Assembly (NCBI GenBank): GCA_946540365.1
Contig: CAMNIH010000024.1
Coordinates: forward strand, 1-18,392
Origin: an uncultured Bacteroidales bacterium
GTDB lineage: Bacteria; Bacteroidota; Bacteroidia; Bacteroidales; P3
DNA: 18,392 nt
Direction: 5' to 3'
Positions 1 to 7,524 of the stretch are shown here, piece by piece. The position numbers and the translations under genes were made by a program. The notes beneath the pieces were generated by a model. It was not told where the DNA came from and searched no databases. It saw nothing but the letters and a program-made list of their open reading frames with translations. Position 1 is the stretch's first letter. Each line of letters opens with the position of its first letter.

Positions 1-717
1 CTTCGGGACAGTACACCGCAGTCGTACGATGGGGAAAATGCCACCCCAATTCCATACTGCTGCGTCGTCAATTCGATAAATTCTATTTCGGTCACCATAA
101 ATGCAATTATCATATACTATTCTGTTGTTGTCGGTAGATAAGATACCATATCGGATTCTATACAAAGTATCCGATAGATGTTGCCAACGCAGATATATTT
201 GTTCCATTGTGTAGTAGTGGGAAATGAAAAAATCTGATGTGATATCGTCTATTCCATGTGGTGTGTTAAAAAAGAATTCGATACAGGGAGAAATAACAGT
301 TGGTGTACCGTCTGAACCTGATAAGGAGATGTTGTCATATTCATAAACAAAGTAAGAACTCCTATAGTGGTCGTATATATTGACTGAATCTATCAGTGTG
401 ACAACCGGTATACTATCATTTGTTTCTTGCCGATAGATGTATAACTGAGGCTTCTCTTCCCTTACCTGTGGAAAAAAAGAACAAGTTAATGCAATGCCAT
501 ATACTTTTGAATTACTATTTGGCAACTCTTGTTTTATGTATATATTACCAATGGTAAAATAATTATTATGATTGGTCCCTTCAAGATCAAACAATGTACC
601 GGAACTTCGGTCTTGATACAGATACCACGGATCACCCTCTCTGATTGTGTCCTTTTGCGCCGAGGCAACGCTGCAGCACAAAATACAAATGCCGAGAATA
701 AGAATTTTTTTCATCAT
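1..717 (-). CDS. Secreted hypothetical protein, 3' end cut by window edge
   Basis: The reading frame is open on the minus strand from tandem ATGs (717 and 714) to position 1, giving 239 codons without a stop; the C-terminus lies outside the window. The N-terminus MMKKILILGICILCCSVASA followed by Q is a clear signal peptide (Lys pair, hydrophobic core, A-x-A-type cleavage site near residue 20). The mature part is rich in Tyr, Asp, Asn and aromatic residues and contains segments such as VYGIALTCSFF and WNWGGIFPIV. It looks like an exported beta-rich protein, and from memory resembles a loose group of Bacteroidales secreted proteins that often end in a type IX sorting domain; that end cannot be seen here. 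Two sampled 60-nt blocks have 19 and 22 G+C, far below porX and the rest of the window, so recent transfer or relaxed composition is possible. Function unknown. A consensus-like promoter lies about 120 nt upstream. Confidence 0.82.
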   Translation of the reverse strand, partial: MMKKILILGICILCCSVASAQKDTIREGDPWYLYQDRSSGTLFDLEGTNHNNYFTIGNIYIKQELPNSNSKVYGIALTCSFFPQVREEKPQLYIYRQETNDSIPVVTLIDSVNIYDHYRSSYFVYEYDNISLSGSDGTPTVISPCIEFFFNTPHGIDDITSDFFISHYYTMEQIYLRWQHLSDTLYRIRYGILSTDNNRIVYDNCIYGDRNRIYRIDDAAVWNWGGIFPIVRLRCTVPK

Positions 718-836
718 AGACAATGGGATTTGGGAATCAATGGTGGTCGTCAAAGACGAGGAATGCGGTTTTTGATGTTTAATATCAGTGCTTTATATGT
801 GTTGTCTGTGGCGTTTTGTTTTGTTTTTCACCACTG

Positions 837-865
837 CAAATATACAAAAATATTTGATATACAAA
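837..865 (-). promoter_or_regulatory. Bacteroidetes-type promoter for the secreted-protein gene
   Basis: Read on the minus strand, a TTTG box (862-865) is followed after 17 nt by TATATTTG (837-844), matching the Bacteroidetes sigma-ABfr pattern TTTG / TAnnTTTG, though the spacing is slightly short of the usual 19-21. Transcription would start near 830 and leave a leader of roughly 115 nt before the ATG at 717. Confidence 0.6.
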
Positions 866-879
866 AAAAACGTTCTGCC

Positions 880-1010
880 GCCCCTGCGGGGCTACGGCGG
901 GCGGGGTGGTGTGCCTACCGGGGGGGGCCGGCCTGCGGCCTCCACCCCCGGCTAACCGCTGGCGTCCCCTGTCGGGGACTTGGGGTCGGCACCCCCCTCC
1001 GAACGAGGGG
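880..1010. repeat. GC-rich block with four successive hairpins
   Basis: This block separates the AT-rich promoter of the left gene from the palindrome. It contains four inverted repeats in a row: GCCCC/GGGGC (880-884 / 888-892), CCGGGGG/CCCCCGG (918-924 / 945-951, enclosing a second GGCC-rich fold), GTCCCC/GGGGAC (964-969 / 974-979) and CCCCTC/GAGGGG (994-999 / 1005-1010). No credible coding frame is present. The layout (GCCCC-nnn-GGGGC, then a C-rich/G-rich stem next to GGCTA, then another hairpin) resembles, from memory, a dispersed intergenic repeat common in Bacteroidetes. Family membership is not proven from this window. Confidence 0.6.
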
Positions 1011-1026
1011 ATGAGTAGGGGTTGAC

Positions 1027-1130
1027 TCTACCATTTCTTCAGTCGTTCTTCAGTCGTTCTTCAGTCGTTCTTCAGTGATCACTGAAGAACGACTGAAGAA
1101 CGACTGAAGAACGACTGAAGAAATGGTAGA
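1027..1130. repeat. Perfect 104-bp palindrome made of 11-bp units
   Basis: The sequence is its own reverse complement about a centre between 1078 and 1079 (GTGATCAC), with 52-bp arms and no spacer. Each arm starts with TCTACCATTT and then has three exact copies of CTTCAGTCGTT (1037-1047, 1048-1058, 1059-1069 on the left) plus a partial fourth, CTTCAGT. The next bases outward (1026 and 1131) do not pair. The unit length is close to one DNA helical turn. It lies between divergent genes, ending 118 nt before the porX start, and has no U-run typical of a terminator. A matching partial copy lies at the right window end. Confidence 0.95.
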
Positions 1131-1248
1131 CTTGACAGGGTGTTGGGTAGGCGGCAGGGCGGTGCCGTTTTTTCACGGTGCGGGACAATATTTCCGTGGG
1201 GAGATCGTTATATTGCTGTTATAATCATATAAACTGACGAAACACTAT

Positions 1249-2808
1249 ATGACCAAGACAACCATACTCTGGGCCGACGACGAGATTGACCTGTTGCGCC
1301 CGCACATCATGTTTTTGGAGGAGAAGGGCTATGCGGTGGTGCCCGTCACGTCGGGGCGCGACGCCCTCGACGAGCTGGAGGAGCAGCATGTGGACCTCGT
1401 CTTTTTAGACGAGCAGATGCCGGGCCTGAGCGGTCTGGACACCCTGAAAGCCATCAAGGAGCGCCACCCGAACCTGCCCGTGGTGATGATCACCAAGAGC
1501 GAGGAGGAGCACATCATGGAGGACGCCCTCGGGGGCAAGATCAGCGACTACCTGATCAAACCCGTGGGGCCCAGCCAGCTGCTGCTGACGGTGAAGAAAC
1601 ACACCGAGGGCCGCCGCCTGCAGACGGAGCACAGCACGATGGGCTACCAGCAGCAGTTCCGCGAGATCGGCATGCAGCTGGGCGACTGCCGGACGGCCGA
1701 GGAGTGGGTCGAGATGTACCGCCGCCTCGTCTACTGGGACCTCGAGCTGGCCAGCGTCGACGACGAGAACATCCACGACATCTTCCTCTCGCAGCGGCGC
1801 GAGGCCAACGCGCAGTACGTCCGCTTCTACGAGGGGCACTACCTCGACTGGATCAGCGGGCGCGAGGAGAAGCCCCTGATGAGCCACACGGTGCTCAAGG
1901 AGCGCCTGATACCGCTGCTGAAGGCGGAGGGCGGCGGGTCCACTTTCCTGATCGTGATCGACAATTTCCGCTACGACCAGTGGCGCTATGTGCAGCCGCT
2001 GCTCGAGCCGTTCTACCGCGTGGAGCGCGACGAGATGTACTACACCATCCTGCCCACCACCACCCAGTTTGCGCGCAACGCCATGTTCGCCGGCCTGATG
2101 CCCAGCGAGATCGAGCGCAAGTATCCGCAGTACTGGGTCAACGAGGACGAGCAGGGCTACAAGAACCAGTACGAAGACCAGCTGCTGGACGAGAACCTGC
2201 GCCGCAACGGGCTGAACATCAAGCACACCTACAACAAGGTGCTCAACGCGCAGTACGGGCGCCGCCTGGTGGACCGCGTGCCGGAGCTGATGCAGTCGCC
2301 GCTGAACGTGGTGATCTACAACTTCGTCGACATGCTGTCGCACTCGACGACCGACAGCGACGTGGTGCGGCAGCTGGCCGACAGCGACAGCGCCTACCGC
2401 TCGCTGACGCGCAGCTGGATGGAGTACTCGCCCCTGATGGAGCTGCTGCAGGCCCTGGCCGAGCGCGACGCGCGCGTGATCATCACCACCGACCACGGCT
2501 CGACGCGCGTGGAGCGTCCCGTGCGGGTGCGCGGCGACCGCGACGTGAGCGTCAACCTGCGCTACAAGCAGGGCCGCCTGCTCGACTACAACCCGCGCGA
2601 GGTGTTCGAGGTGAAGGATCCCGCACGGCTCTTCCTGCCGCGCCGCCACATCAACTCGCCCTACATCTTCGCACGGGCGGGCGATTTCTTCGCCTACCCC
2701 AACAACTACAACCAATACGTGCAGCTCTACACCTCGACGCTGCAGCACGGCGGCATCTCGCTCGAGGAGACGCTGGTGCCCTTCGTGATGCTGCAACCCA
2801 AACGATAA
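1249..2808 (+). CDS. porX: PorX: response regulator with PglZ-type effector domain
   Basis: The 519-aa product has an N-terminal receiver domain (about residues 1-120) and a C-terminal alkaline-phosphatase-superfamily (PglZ-like) domain, the architecture and length of PorX, which controls expression of the type IX secretion system. Receiver residues are intact: acidic pair D10/D11, phosphoacceptor D54 in VFLDEQMPG, T82 and K104 in YLIKP. The effector has metal-site-like elements: FLIVIDNFRYDQW with D238, the ILPTTTQFARNAMF segment with T270-T272 around the expected catalytic Thr, and TTDHGSTRV with D415/H416. In studied species PorX is linked to the kinase PorY and an ECF sigma factor, and has phosphodiesterase activity; those partners are not in this window. 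The start is an ATG at 1249 in an AT-rich leader; no clear consensus promoter was found. mfd begins 4 nt after the stop, so the two are probably co-transcribed. Confidence 0.93.
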   Translation: MTKTTILWADDEIDLLRPHIMFLEEKGYAVVPVTSGRDALDELEEQHVDLVFLDEQMPGLSGLDTLKAIKERHPNLPVVMITKSEEEHIMEDALGGKISDYLIKPVGPSQLLLTVKKHTEGRRLQTEHSTMGYQQQFREIGMQLGDCRTAEEWVEMYRRLVYWDLELASVDDENIHDIFLSQRREANAQYVRFYEGHYLDWISGREEKPLMSHTVLKERLIPLLKAEGGGSTFLIVIDNFRYDQWRYVQPLLEPFYRVERDEMYYTILPTTTQFARNAMFAGLMPSEIERKYPQYWVNEDEQGYKNQYEDQLLDENLRRNGLNIKHTYNKVLNAQYGRRLVDRVPELMQSPLNVVIYNFVDMLSHSTTDSDVVRQLADSDSAYRSLTRSWMEYSPLMELLQALAERDARVIITTDHGSTRVERPVRVRGDRDVSVNLRYKQGRLLDYNPREVFEVKDPARLFLPRRHINSPYIFARAGDFFAYPNNYNQYVQLYTSTLQHGGISLEETLVPFVMLQPKR

Positions 2809-2812
2809 GACA

Positions 2813-5800
2813 TTGAACCAGGAAATCAACGAGATATACAGCGGGAGCGCCCTCGTGCGGCACCTGACCGAGGCGTTGCAGGCCAACGCGGCCAGGGTGC
2901 ATGTGGACGGCATGACGGGGTCGCTGCCGGCCATGGCCATGACGGCCTATGCCCAGGCGACCCCCACGACGAGCCACCTGGTGGTGGCACCGAACAAAGA
3001 GGAGGCCTTCTACATGGCCAACGACCTGGAGGCCCTGTCGGCCCCGCAGGATGAAGCGGCGCAAAACGGGGCACCACGGGTGATGCTCTTCCCCACGTCG
3101 TACCGCAAGGCCTATCACTACGACAGCGAGCAGACGGAGAACGCCAACGTGCTGATGCGCACCGAGGTGGTGAAGGAACTGGGCGGCGGGAGGCCGTGTG
3201 TGGTGGTGACCTACCCCGAGGCGCTGAGCGAGAAGGTGGTGGGCAACCGCATCCTGCTGGCCAACACCCTGCGGGTGGCGCGCGGCGAGCGGCACGACAT
3301 GTGGGACGTGGTGGAGCGGCTGCAGGAGCTGGGCTTCGAGCGCGAGGACTTCGTGGTGGAGCCGGGCCAGTACGCCGTACGCGGCGGCATCGTCGACGTG
3401 TACAGCTACGCCTCCGACCTGCCCTACCGACTGGAGTTCTTCGACGACACGGTGGAGTCGATCCGCACCTACGACGCCGGCACCCAGCTGAGCGTCAAGC
3501 AGCTGGACCGCGTGGACATCGTGCCCGACCTGATGCAGCAGCCGGATCAGCCCGACCGGACGGAGAACCGCGTCGGCCTGCTGGACTACTTCGGCGCGGC
3601 CGACGTGGTGTGGACCCCGAGCCTGATGCTGGTGCTGCAACGCATGGACGCCCTGCTCGACGAGAGCCGCAAGGCCTACGAGGAGCGGCTGGCCGACACG
3701 GCGCACCCCATCGCCGGCACCCTGCCCAAGCCCGAGGAGCTGACCTGCGGCGCTCAGGAGCTGCTGCGGGGCGTGCTGAAGATGAAGGCCGTGGAGTACG
3801 GCAACAGCCACTACTTCAGCCAAGAGACACGGATCGAGGTACACAGCGAGCCGCAGCCCGTGCTGAACAAACAGATGGACATGCTGCAGGAGAACCTGCA
3901 GCGCCATGCCGAGCTGGGCTACCGCCTGGTGATCACCGTCACGGGCGAGAGCCAGGAGAAGCGGCTGCAGAAGATACTGTCGACCGTCAGCTGCCAGCTG
4001 ACGACCCTCAACCTCTCGCACGGCTTCATCGACCACGACGAGAAGCTGCTCTGCTACACCGACCACGAGATCTTCGAGCGCTACCACAAATACACGGTCA
4101 AGAACGTGCAGGCGGGCCACGAGGCCATGACGCTCAAGGAGCTCTTCGAGCTGAAGCCGGGCGACTACGTGACCCATATCGACTACGGCGTGGGGCGCTT
4201 CAGCGGCCTGGAGAAGGTGACCAAGGACGGCAAAAGCCAGGAGCTGATCCGCCTGATCTACAAGAACAACGACGTGCTCTACATCAGCATCCACGGGCTG
4301 CACAAGATCAGCCGCTACGTGGGCCGCGAGGGCGAGGCGCCGACGCTGAACCGCCTGGGGAGCAACACCTGGCAGGTGCTGAAGCAGAAGACCAAACGGC
4401 AGGTGAAGGACATCGCGCGCGACCTGATCGCCCTCTACGCCAAGCGCAAAGCCTCGCGGGGCTTCGCCTTCAGCGCCGACGGCGAGCTGCAGCAGCAGCT
4501 GGAAGCCGCCTTCCAATACGAGGACACGCCCGACCAGCTGAAGGCCACCATCGCCGTCAAGCACGACATGGAGGAGCAGGCGCCGATGGACCGCCTGGTG
4601 TGCGGCGACGTGGGCTTCGGCAAGACCGAAGTGGCCATCCGCGCCGCCTTCAAGGCCGTCTGCGACTCGAAGCAGGTGGCCGTCCTTGTCCCCTCCACCG
4701 TCCTCGCCTTCCAGCACTACAACACCTTCCGTGAGCGACTGAAAGACATGCCGGTGCGCATCGACTACCTCAACCGATTCCGCACCACCAAGGAGAAGAA
4801 CCAGATATACAAGGACGTGGAGAGCGGCAAGATCGACATCCTCATCGGCACCCACGCCATCACCAACAAGGAGCTGAAGTTCAAAGACCTGGGCCTGCTG
4901 ATCATCGACGAGGAGCAGAAGTTCGGCGTCAGCGTCAAGGAGAAGCTGAAGCAGATGAAGGTGGGCGTGGACTGCCTGACCCTCACGGCCACCCCCATCC
5001 CGCGCACGCTGCAGTTCTCGCTGATGGGTGCCCGCGACCTGAGCATCATCCAGACGCCGCCGCCCAACCGCCAGCCCATCGAGACCGAGCTGAGCGACTT
5101 CAACGAGGAGCTGATCCGCGACGCCATCACGTTCGAAATGAGCCGCGGAGGACAGACCTTCTTCATCAGCAACCGTGTGGAGAACCTGCCGGAGATGGCG
5201 GGCCTGGTGCAGCGCTTAGTGCCCGACGCGCGCGTGGCCATGGCCCACGGACGCATGGAGGGCAAGGAAGCCGAGGAGACGCTCATGCAGTTCCTCGAGG
5301 GCGAAATCGACGTGCTGGTGGCCACCTCCATCGTGGAGAACGGCCTCGACATACCGAACGCCAACACCATGATCATCAACAACGCCCACCAGTTCGGCCT
5401 CTCGGATCTGCACCAGATGCGCGGCCGCGTGGGCCGGTCGAACCGCAAAGCCTTCTGCTACCTGCTCATCCCCTCCTACCTCACCCTCACCGACGACGCC
5501 CAGCGACGCCTCCGCGCCATCGAGGAGTTCTCCACCATCGGCAGCGGATTCAACATCGCCATGCGCGACCTCGACATCCGCGGCGCTGGCAACATACTCG
5601 GCGCCGAACAGAGCGGCTTCATCAGCGAGGTGGGCTACGACATGTACCACAAGATACTGAACGAGGCCATCGAGGAGCTGAAAGAGAGCGACTTCGCCGA
5701 CCTCTTCGCCGCCGAAGCCGAGGAAAAGAAGGAGTACGTGCGCGAATGCACCATCGAGACCGACCTCGAGGTGCTGCTGCCCGACGACTACATCACCTCG

Positions 5801-6190
5801 GGCACCGAGCGCCTGGTGCTCTACAAGGAGCTCAACGACCTCACCACCGACGAGGAGCTGGCGGCCTACCGCAGCCGGCTGGAAGACCGCTTCGGACCCG
5901 TGCCGGGGCCCGTCGACGAGCTCATCAGCACCATCCGCCTGCGCCGCATGGCCAAGGAGTTCGGCATCGAGAAGCTCATCCTCAAGCAGGGGCGCATGGT
6001 GTGCCACTTAGTGAGCAACCCCGAGAGCCCCTTCTACCGCAGCGCCGGCTTCGCCAGCCTGATCCGCTACGCCCAGAACAACCCGCAGCGCGTGCGCCTC
6101 AAAGAGACACCCGAACGCCTGAGCATCAGCATCGAACACATTCCCACCATCACCGCCGCCCTGGAGCAGATGCGCCAGCTGACGGACTGA
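2813..6190 (+). CDS. mfd: Transcription-repair coupling factor Mfd
   Basis: The 1125-aa product has the full Mfd layout: N-terminal UvrB-like region (ending about residue 400), RNA-polymerase-interaction domain (LKPGDYVTHIDYGVGRF), RecG-like translocase and C-terminal TRCF domain. Helicase motifs are intact: Walker A GDVGFGKTE at residues 598-606, DEEQ at 699-702, LTATPIPRTL, and the VGRSNRKA and RGAGNILG segments. Mfd removes RNA polymerase stalled at DNA lesions and recruits UvrA for nucleotide excision repair. The best start is a TTG at 2813. An in-frame TGA at 2786 and the lack of any ATG or GTG between exclude a longer protein, while the next ATG (2912, Met34) would remove the first helix region before VDGMTGS. 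TTG starts are uncommon in this phylum, so the start is less certain than the gene. It follows porX by 4 nt and ends before a strong terminator. Confidence 0.96.
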   Translation: MNQEINEIYSGSALVRHLTEALQANAARVHVDGMTGSLPAMAMTAYAQATPTTSHLVVAPNKEEAFYMANDLEALSAPQDEAAQNGAPRVMLFPTSYRKAYHYDSEQTENANVLMRTEVVKELGGGRPCVVVTYPEALSEKVVGNRILLANTLRVARGERHDMWDVVERLQELGFEREDFVVEPGQYAVRGGIVDVYSYASDLPYRLEFFDDTVESIRTYDAGTQLSVKQLDRVDIVPDLMQQPDQPDRTENRVGLLDYFGAADVVWTPSLMLVLQRMDALLDESRKAYEERLADTAHPIAGTLPKPEELTCGAQELLRGVLKMKAVEYGNSHYFSQETRIEVHSEPQPVLNKQMDMLQENLQRHAELGYRLVITVTGESQEKRLQKILSTVSCQLTTLNLSHGFIDHDEKLLCYTDHEIFERYHKYTVKNVQAGHEAMTLKELFELKPGDYVTHIDYGVGRFSGLEKVTKDGKSQELIRLIYKNNDVLYISIHGLHKISRYVGREGEAPTLNRLGSNTWQVLKQKTKRQVKDIARDLIALYAKRKASRGFAFSADGELQQQLEAAFQYEDTPDQLKATIAVKHDMEEQAPMDRLVCGDVGFGKTEVAIRAAFKAVCDSKQVAVLVPSTVLAFQHYNTFRERLKDMPVRIDYLNRFRTTKEKNQIYKDVESGKIDILIGTHAITNKELKFKDLGLLIIDEEQKFGVSVKEKLKQMKVGVDCLTLTATPIPRTLQFSLMGARDLSIIQTPPPNRQPIETELSDFNEELIRDAITFEMSRGGQTFFISNRVENLPEMAGLVQRLVPDARVAMAHGRMEGKEAEETLMQFLEGEIDVLVATSIVENGLDIPNANTMIINNAHQFGLSDLHQMRGRVGRSNRKAFCYLLIPSYLTLTDDAQRRLRAIEEFSTIGSGFNIAMRDLDIRGAGNILGAEQSGFISEVGYDMYHKILNEAIEELKESDFADLFAAEAEEKKEYVRECTIETDLEVLLPDDYITSGTERLVLYKELNDLTTDEELAAYRSRLEDRFGPVPGPVDELISTIRLRRMAKEFGIEKLILKQGRMVCHLVSNPESPFYRSAGFASLIRYAQNNPQRVRLKETPERLSISIEHIPTITAALEQMRQLTD

Positions 6191-6364
6191 CAGTTAAGAT
6201 AATAATAGCATAAACAAACACAATATGCACCATTCTGCAAAAAAGGATTATATCCCCCCACGCTGACCGTGGTCTACGTTAAGGCGGAGCAGGGGTATAC
6301 CAACAGCCTTCTGGGCACGTTTTTTCTTGGCAACTCTTGGTTGAACAATACCACCACATAAAAC
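6191..6364. other. Intergenic stretch after mfd, no gene seen
   Basis: Between the mfd stop and the terminator I see no start codon followed by a convincing gene. One plus-strand frame stays open from about 6207 to a TAA near 6363 but has no ATG, GTG or TTG at a sensible place and resembles nothing I recognise. A small inverted repeat CCACG/CGTGG (6258-6262 / 6268-6272) is present. Confidence 0.5.
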
Positions 6365-6402
6365 AAAACCAGCCGTGAGGGAGCGTCCTCACGGCTGGTT
6401 TT
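6365..6402. terminator. Bidirectional intrinsic terminator between mfd and the PepSY-like gene
   Basis: A 16-bp perfect stem AAAACCAGCCGTGAGG / CCTCACGGCTGGTTTT (6365-6380 / 6387-6402) with a 6-nt loop GAGCGT. The A-tract and T-tract at its ends serve as U-runs in both directions, as expected between these convergent genes. Confidence 0.92.
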
Positions 6403-6422
6403 ATATTATTCGACTGCAGGAA

Positions 6423-7475
6423 CTACTGCACGTCCTTCTCGTCGAGGGGCTGTGCGAGGAGGTTCATGAACTGGCCACTGTTGTTGAATTCCATGCGGGT
6501 GAACTTGGTCTCGCGGGTGCCCTTGACCTTCTGGCTGACGACGACGTAGGTGTAGGGCTTGGGTTTCTTGCCAGTGGCGGGGTCGCGGTACTTGGAGTTG
6601 AACTCGTAGACCACCATCTTCTCGATCTTGTACTTCTCGCCGGCGAACTTCTCGGCTAGATATTTGCGGATGGCGCTGTTGTAGCGGTCCTTGGCAAGCA
6701 CCTTGCCGGTCATGATGGGACGGTTGTCCTCCAAGCTGTATACAGCCTCCATCTTCACCTTCTGGGCGTTGCTGAAGTAGGCCACGGCATACTCGTCGTT
6801 GCGGTTCACCCACTCGGGGCCTGCGGTGATGCGCTTGCCCATCTGCTTCTTGAAGGCTTCGACAACCTCGTCGCTGGGGGTGAAGATCTCCACCTGCGGC
6901 TCGTCGACCACCGGGGCTGGACGCTGGCGCTGGCGGCTGCTCTGCGTGCCGCTCTGCTCGCTGACCTTCTCCTCGGTCATGTCGGGGCTGTGGCGCGTGT
7001 AGTAGTCGCGCTTCACCGCGTCGGGATCCGGGGCGTTGCTCTTCATCAGCTTGCCACGGGTGTCGAACACCATCTCGCAGTCGGCCTCGGCGATGCCTTT
7101 CTTGACGATAATCATGCGATAGTAGTTGTCGCCGTTCATCTCCTCGACGAAGTCGATGCTCTTGATGCGGTAGCCAGGGTAGTTGTTGACGAAGTAGGTG
7201 TTCATCAACGTGGGGCACTCCTCGGCCTTGACGGGGAAGGTGCTGTACTGCCAGTCGCCGCCGGCGGTGAAGTAGGCGCGGCCGTCCTGGCCGTCGATGA
7301 CCACCTCGGCGATATACTGGCCCGGGGCCTGGTACCACGTGCGCACCTTGTAGCTGTCGTAGGTTTTCTCCAGCGCCAGCAGGACGCTTCGCGGCACGGC
7401 CGTCTCCTTGACTTTGGTCTGCGCACCGGCCAGCAGCGGCAGGGCCATAAGGACGAGCAAAACTATCTTTTTCAT
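6423..7475 (-). CDS. Secreted protein with two PepSY-like domains
   Basis: The 350-aa product starts with a signal peptide, MKKIVLLVLMALPLLAGA then Q. The rest falls into two related halves (about residues 27-145 and 205-345) joined by a Ser/Gln/Arg/Pro-rich linker (SGTQSSRQRQRPAP). Each half has a helix, a W or aromatic turn, strands of the type YIAEVVID / YAVAYFSN, a second helix, and a closing strand ending in FDTRGKL or FNNSGQF. This is the pattern of the Bacteroidetes PepSY-like (BLIP-like) periplasmic domains, usually secreted and of unknown function. No enzyme motif is visible. It lies 49 nt downstream of purA with no promoter consensus in the gap, so it is probably read through from purA, and it ends 20 nt before the terminator. 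The family call rests on pattern and memory, not a search. Confidence 0.8.
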   Translation of the reverse strand: MKKIVLLVLMALPLLAGAQTKVKETAVPRSVLLALEKTYDSYKVRTWYQAPGQYIAEVVIDGQDGRAYFTAGGDWQYSTFPVKAEECPTLMNTYFVNNYPGYRIKSIDFVEEMNGDNYYRMIIVKKGIAEADCEMVFDTRGKLMKSNAPDPDAVKRDYYTRHSPDMTEEKVSEQSGTQSSRQRQRPAPVVDEPQVEIFTPSDEVVEAFKKQMGKRITAGPEWVNRNDEYAVAYFSNAQKVKMEAVYSLEDNRPIMTGKVLAKDRYNSAIRKYLAEKFAGEKYKIEKMVVYEFNSKYRDPATGKKPKPYTYVVVSQKVKGTRETKFTRMEFNNSGQFMNLLAQPLDEKDVQ

Positions 7476-7524
7476 ATCGGTCGGATGTTTGTTTTTTCTT
7501 GTTTTAGTATTGGTAAAGGGTGAT

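Noticed and set aside
529..1014. Plus-strand open frame of 161 codons across the left intergenic region
   Set aside because: It overlaps the signal-peptide end of the minus gene and then reads through promoter and GC-rich hairpins. Its composition shifts midway and it resembles no protein.
1027..1130. CRISPR array
   Set aside because: The repeats are 11 bp, directly adjacent without spacers and arranged as a palindrome; no cas genes are present.
1027..1130. Intrinsic terminator
   Set aside because: It lies between divergent genes, the stem is far longer than normal and no U-run follows.
1131..1248. Sigma70-like TTGACA box for porX
   Set aside because: TTGACA belongs to the repeat flank, has no matching -10 at normal spacing, and Bacteroidetes promoters use a different consensus.
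2651..4855. Minus-strand 734-codon frame opposite mfd
   Set aside because: Rich in Val, His, Leu, Ala and Gln as expected for the antisense of a GC-rich gene; mfd has complete, ordered motifs on the other strand.
6207..6363. Open plus-strand frame after mfd, possibly a gene remnant
   Set aside because: No start codon, short, and no similarity I can recognise; chance openness is the simpler reading.
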